NCBI GenBank assembly: GCA_903837255.1
Contig: CAILTZ010000148.1
Span: forward strand, 1 to 7,153
DNA: 7,153 nt
Direction: 5' to 3'
Source of the DNA: an uncultured Pirellula sp.
GTDB lineage: Bacteria > Planctomycetota > Planctomycetia > Pirellulales > Pirellulaceae
Made by a program: the position numbers and the translations under genes. Numbering within the stretch: the stretch's first letter is position 1; each line of letters begins with the position of its first letter. Below the pieces are notes generated by a model. The model saw nothing but the letters and a program-made list of their open reading frames with translations. It did not search any database and was not told the DNA's origin. Positions 5,960 to 7,153 of the stretch are shown here, in pieces.

Positions 5960-7153
5960 ATGATCGATGAAAAAACCACTCCGGTGCAGAGTCCTGCGCT
6001 CGAGACGCTGGCCCCCCCTACGAGCTTCTTTGGGATCCTTTCTTATTTGGGACCTGGGCTGATCATCGCGGCAAGCATCGTCGGCAGTGGCGAGTTGATC
6101 GCAACGACCCTGACCGGTGCGCGTGGGGGTTTGAGTCTGCTGTGGTTGATCATCCTTGGATGCGTGGTGAAGGTGTTCGCTCAGATCGAGATCGGTCGCT
6201 TTACGGTTTCGACCGGGATACCGACCCTCTCGGCGTTGAGCACTGTTCCCGGACCACGTATTGCCGGACGGGGCAATTGGTTGGTTTGGTACTGGTTCTT
6301 CATGTGGTTTTGTAGCATCGGGCAACTCGGCGGGATCGTCGGTAGCGTCGGCCAAGTCCTTGCAATCGTTCAGCCGCTGACAACCCAAGGGGCCGATTAC
6401 AAGACGATTGGAAATCTCGAGACACAGATCAAGCTCGCGTCGGTCAAGGCTCGATCTGCAACCCCGCAGGAAAAGGAAGCGATGGGTCTTGAGGCCAAGT
6501 CCATCGAGGAGAGTCTGGAGAGTCTCAAGCGGGATTACCTCGTGAAATACGCTTCCGGGGCTGCCAAGTCGCAGAGCACCGAGGAGCTTGTTACCTCGAT
6601 GAGTGTTGCGGGTCTTCCAAGACCTATGGATGACCGGTATTGGGCGATCCCGGTGGCCATCATCACAGCTGGCTTGCTCTTCTACGGAGGCTATTCCTTG
6701 GTGCAGTCGGCATCGACAGCCATGGTGGCGATCTTCACGCTTGTGACTCTCGCGACCGTGATTGGGCTACAGGCCAAGCCCGATTGGTCGATCAGCGCCA
6801 GCGAATGGTTGCAAGGTCTCTCGTTTGGCTTACCCGAAGGGGACAAGCTCAAGGCGCTTACGACGGCGCTTGCGACGGTGGGGATTATCGGTGTGGGTGC
6901 CGCCGAGCTGATTCAGTATCCGTATTGGTGTTTGGAGAAGGGGTATGCTAGGCATACCGGCCCTGACGATGGAAGCAGTGCTTGGTTGGACCGGGCTCGG
7001 GGTTGGCTCAGGGTGATGCATTACGACATAGGTGTATCGATGCTCATTTACACCACGGCGACGATCGGTTTTTTTGTTTTAGGGGCGGGGATTTTGCATC
7101 GATCGGGGATCCAGCCAGAGGAGTCCAAGTTGATTCAAACTCTTTCGGCGATG
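5960..7153 (+). CDS. Nramp-superfamily (divalent-metal-transporter-like) membrane protein, non-canonical ion site (3' end outside window)
   Basis: 398 codons from the ATG at 5960; the frame is still open at the right edge. After a short polar N-terminus comes TM1 (about 28-52) with 'GPGLIIAASIVGSGELIATT', then TM2 (58-76) with 'CVVKVFAQIEIGRFTVSTG', TM3 (106-139), a hydrophilic stretch (141-226), TM4 (227-246), TM5 (252-270), TM6 (about 297-325, 'GVGAAELIQYPYWCLEKGYA') and TM7 (about 357-379). The GPG of TM1 and the E-x-GR block after TM2 are Nramp-like. The metal-binding DPGN of TM1 is replaced by G42-S-G-E45, and the MPH of TM6 is absent, with E316 nearby. Canonical Nramps are proton-coupled Mn/Fe importers of the inner membrane. 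This variant may carry another cation or work differently, so I give no gene symbol. It is divergent from ald, which may reflect shared control. Superfamily membership is fairly sure; substrate unknown. Confidence 0.85.
   Translation, partial: MIDEKTTPVQSPALETLAPPTSFFGILSYLGPGLIIAASIVGSGELIATTLTGARGGLSLLWLIILGCVVKVFAQIEIGRFTVSTGIPTLSALSTVPGPRIAGRGNWLVWYWFFMWFCSIGQLGGIVGSVGQVLAIVQPLTTQGADYKTIGNLETQIKLASVKARSATPQEKEAMGLEAKSIEESLESLKRDYLVKYASGAAKSQSTEELVTSMSVAGLPRPMDDRYWAIPVAIITAGLLFYGGYSLVQSASTAMVAIFTLVTLATVIGLQAKPDWSISASEWLQGLSFGLPEGDKLKALTTALATVGIIGVGAAELIQYPYWCLEKGYARHTGPDDGSSAWLDRARGWLRVMHYDIGVSMLIYTTATIGFFVLGAGILHRSGIQPEESKLIQTLSAM

Noticed and set aside
5819..6388. 190-codon in-frame upstream extension of ald, giving a 555-residue ORF
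   Set aside because: It runs antisense through the divergent Nramp-like gene, is rich in Arg/Asp/Gln with no domain, and the ald family starts exactly at '[10 protein letters not shown]'.
7061..7081. T-rich run near the right edge as a terminator tail
   Set aside because: It lies inside the open Nramp-like frame, encoding 'GFFVLG' in a membrane segment, with no GC stem before it.

Overview
The window looks like chromosome of a planctomycete, probably Pirellulaceae-like. This rests on three things: a DUF58 / BatA-type / VWA membrane-protein cassette in the planctomycete arrangement, an Nramp-like transporter of a non-canonical type that I associate with this phylum, and moderately high GC with heavy TCG/CGA codon use. 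The organism is an inference; no rRNA or other marker gene is present.

Layout. Positions 1-4259 hold a tightly packed minus-strand cassette, transcribed right to left: a DUF58 protein (4259 to 3351), a BatA-type membrane protein with a VWA domain and a glutamine-amidotransferase-like region (3354 to 1123), and a second membrane-anchored VWA protein (1126 running off the left edge). Each junction is a 4-base ATGA stop/start overlap, so translation is probably coupled. All three proteins keep a D-x-S-x-S metal-site motif. The MoxR AAA+ ATPase gene that usually precedes DUF58 genes is not in the window.

Positions 4260-4418 are a short non-coding stretch with a strong 29-base inverted repeat. 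Positions 4419-4721 hold a 100-codon ORF that looks like the C-terminal end of a larger secreted propeller-type protein. Its ATG overlaps the stop codon of the gene upstream, so it is best read as a truncated remnant. Next is a complete alanine dehydrogenase gene, ald (5818 to 4721, minus strand), with all diagnostic catalytic residues.

Positions 5819-5959 are a 141-base divergent intergenic region with a small dyad. On the plus strand from 5960 to the right edge is an Nramp-superfamily transporter. It lacks the canonical DPGN and MPH metal-site motifs and carries a hydrophilic insert of about 86 residues.

Functionally, the left part is a putative envelope-associated VWA complex. By family analogy it would work with a MoxR ATPase encoded elsewhere. 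The right part is amino-acid metabolism (alanine to pyruvate plus ammonia) next to a divergent transporter of unknown substrate. No RNA genes, IS elements, CRISPR arrays or convincing intrinsic terminators were seen. The points most worth a second look are the ald/remnant junction, the hairpin before the DUF58 gene, the absence of moxR, and the altered ion site of the Nramp-like protein.
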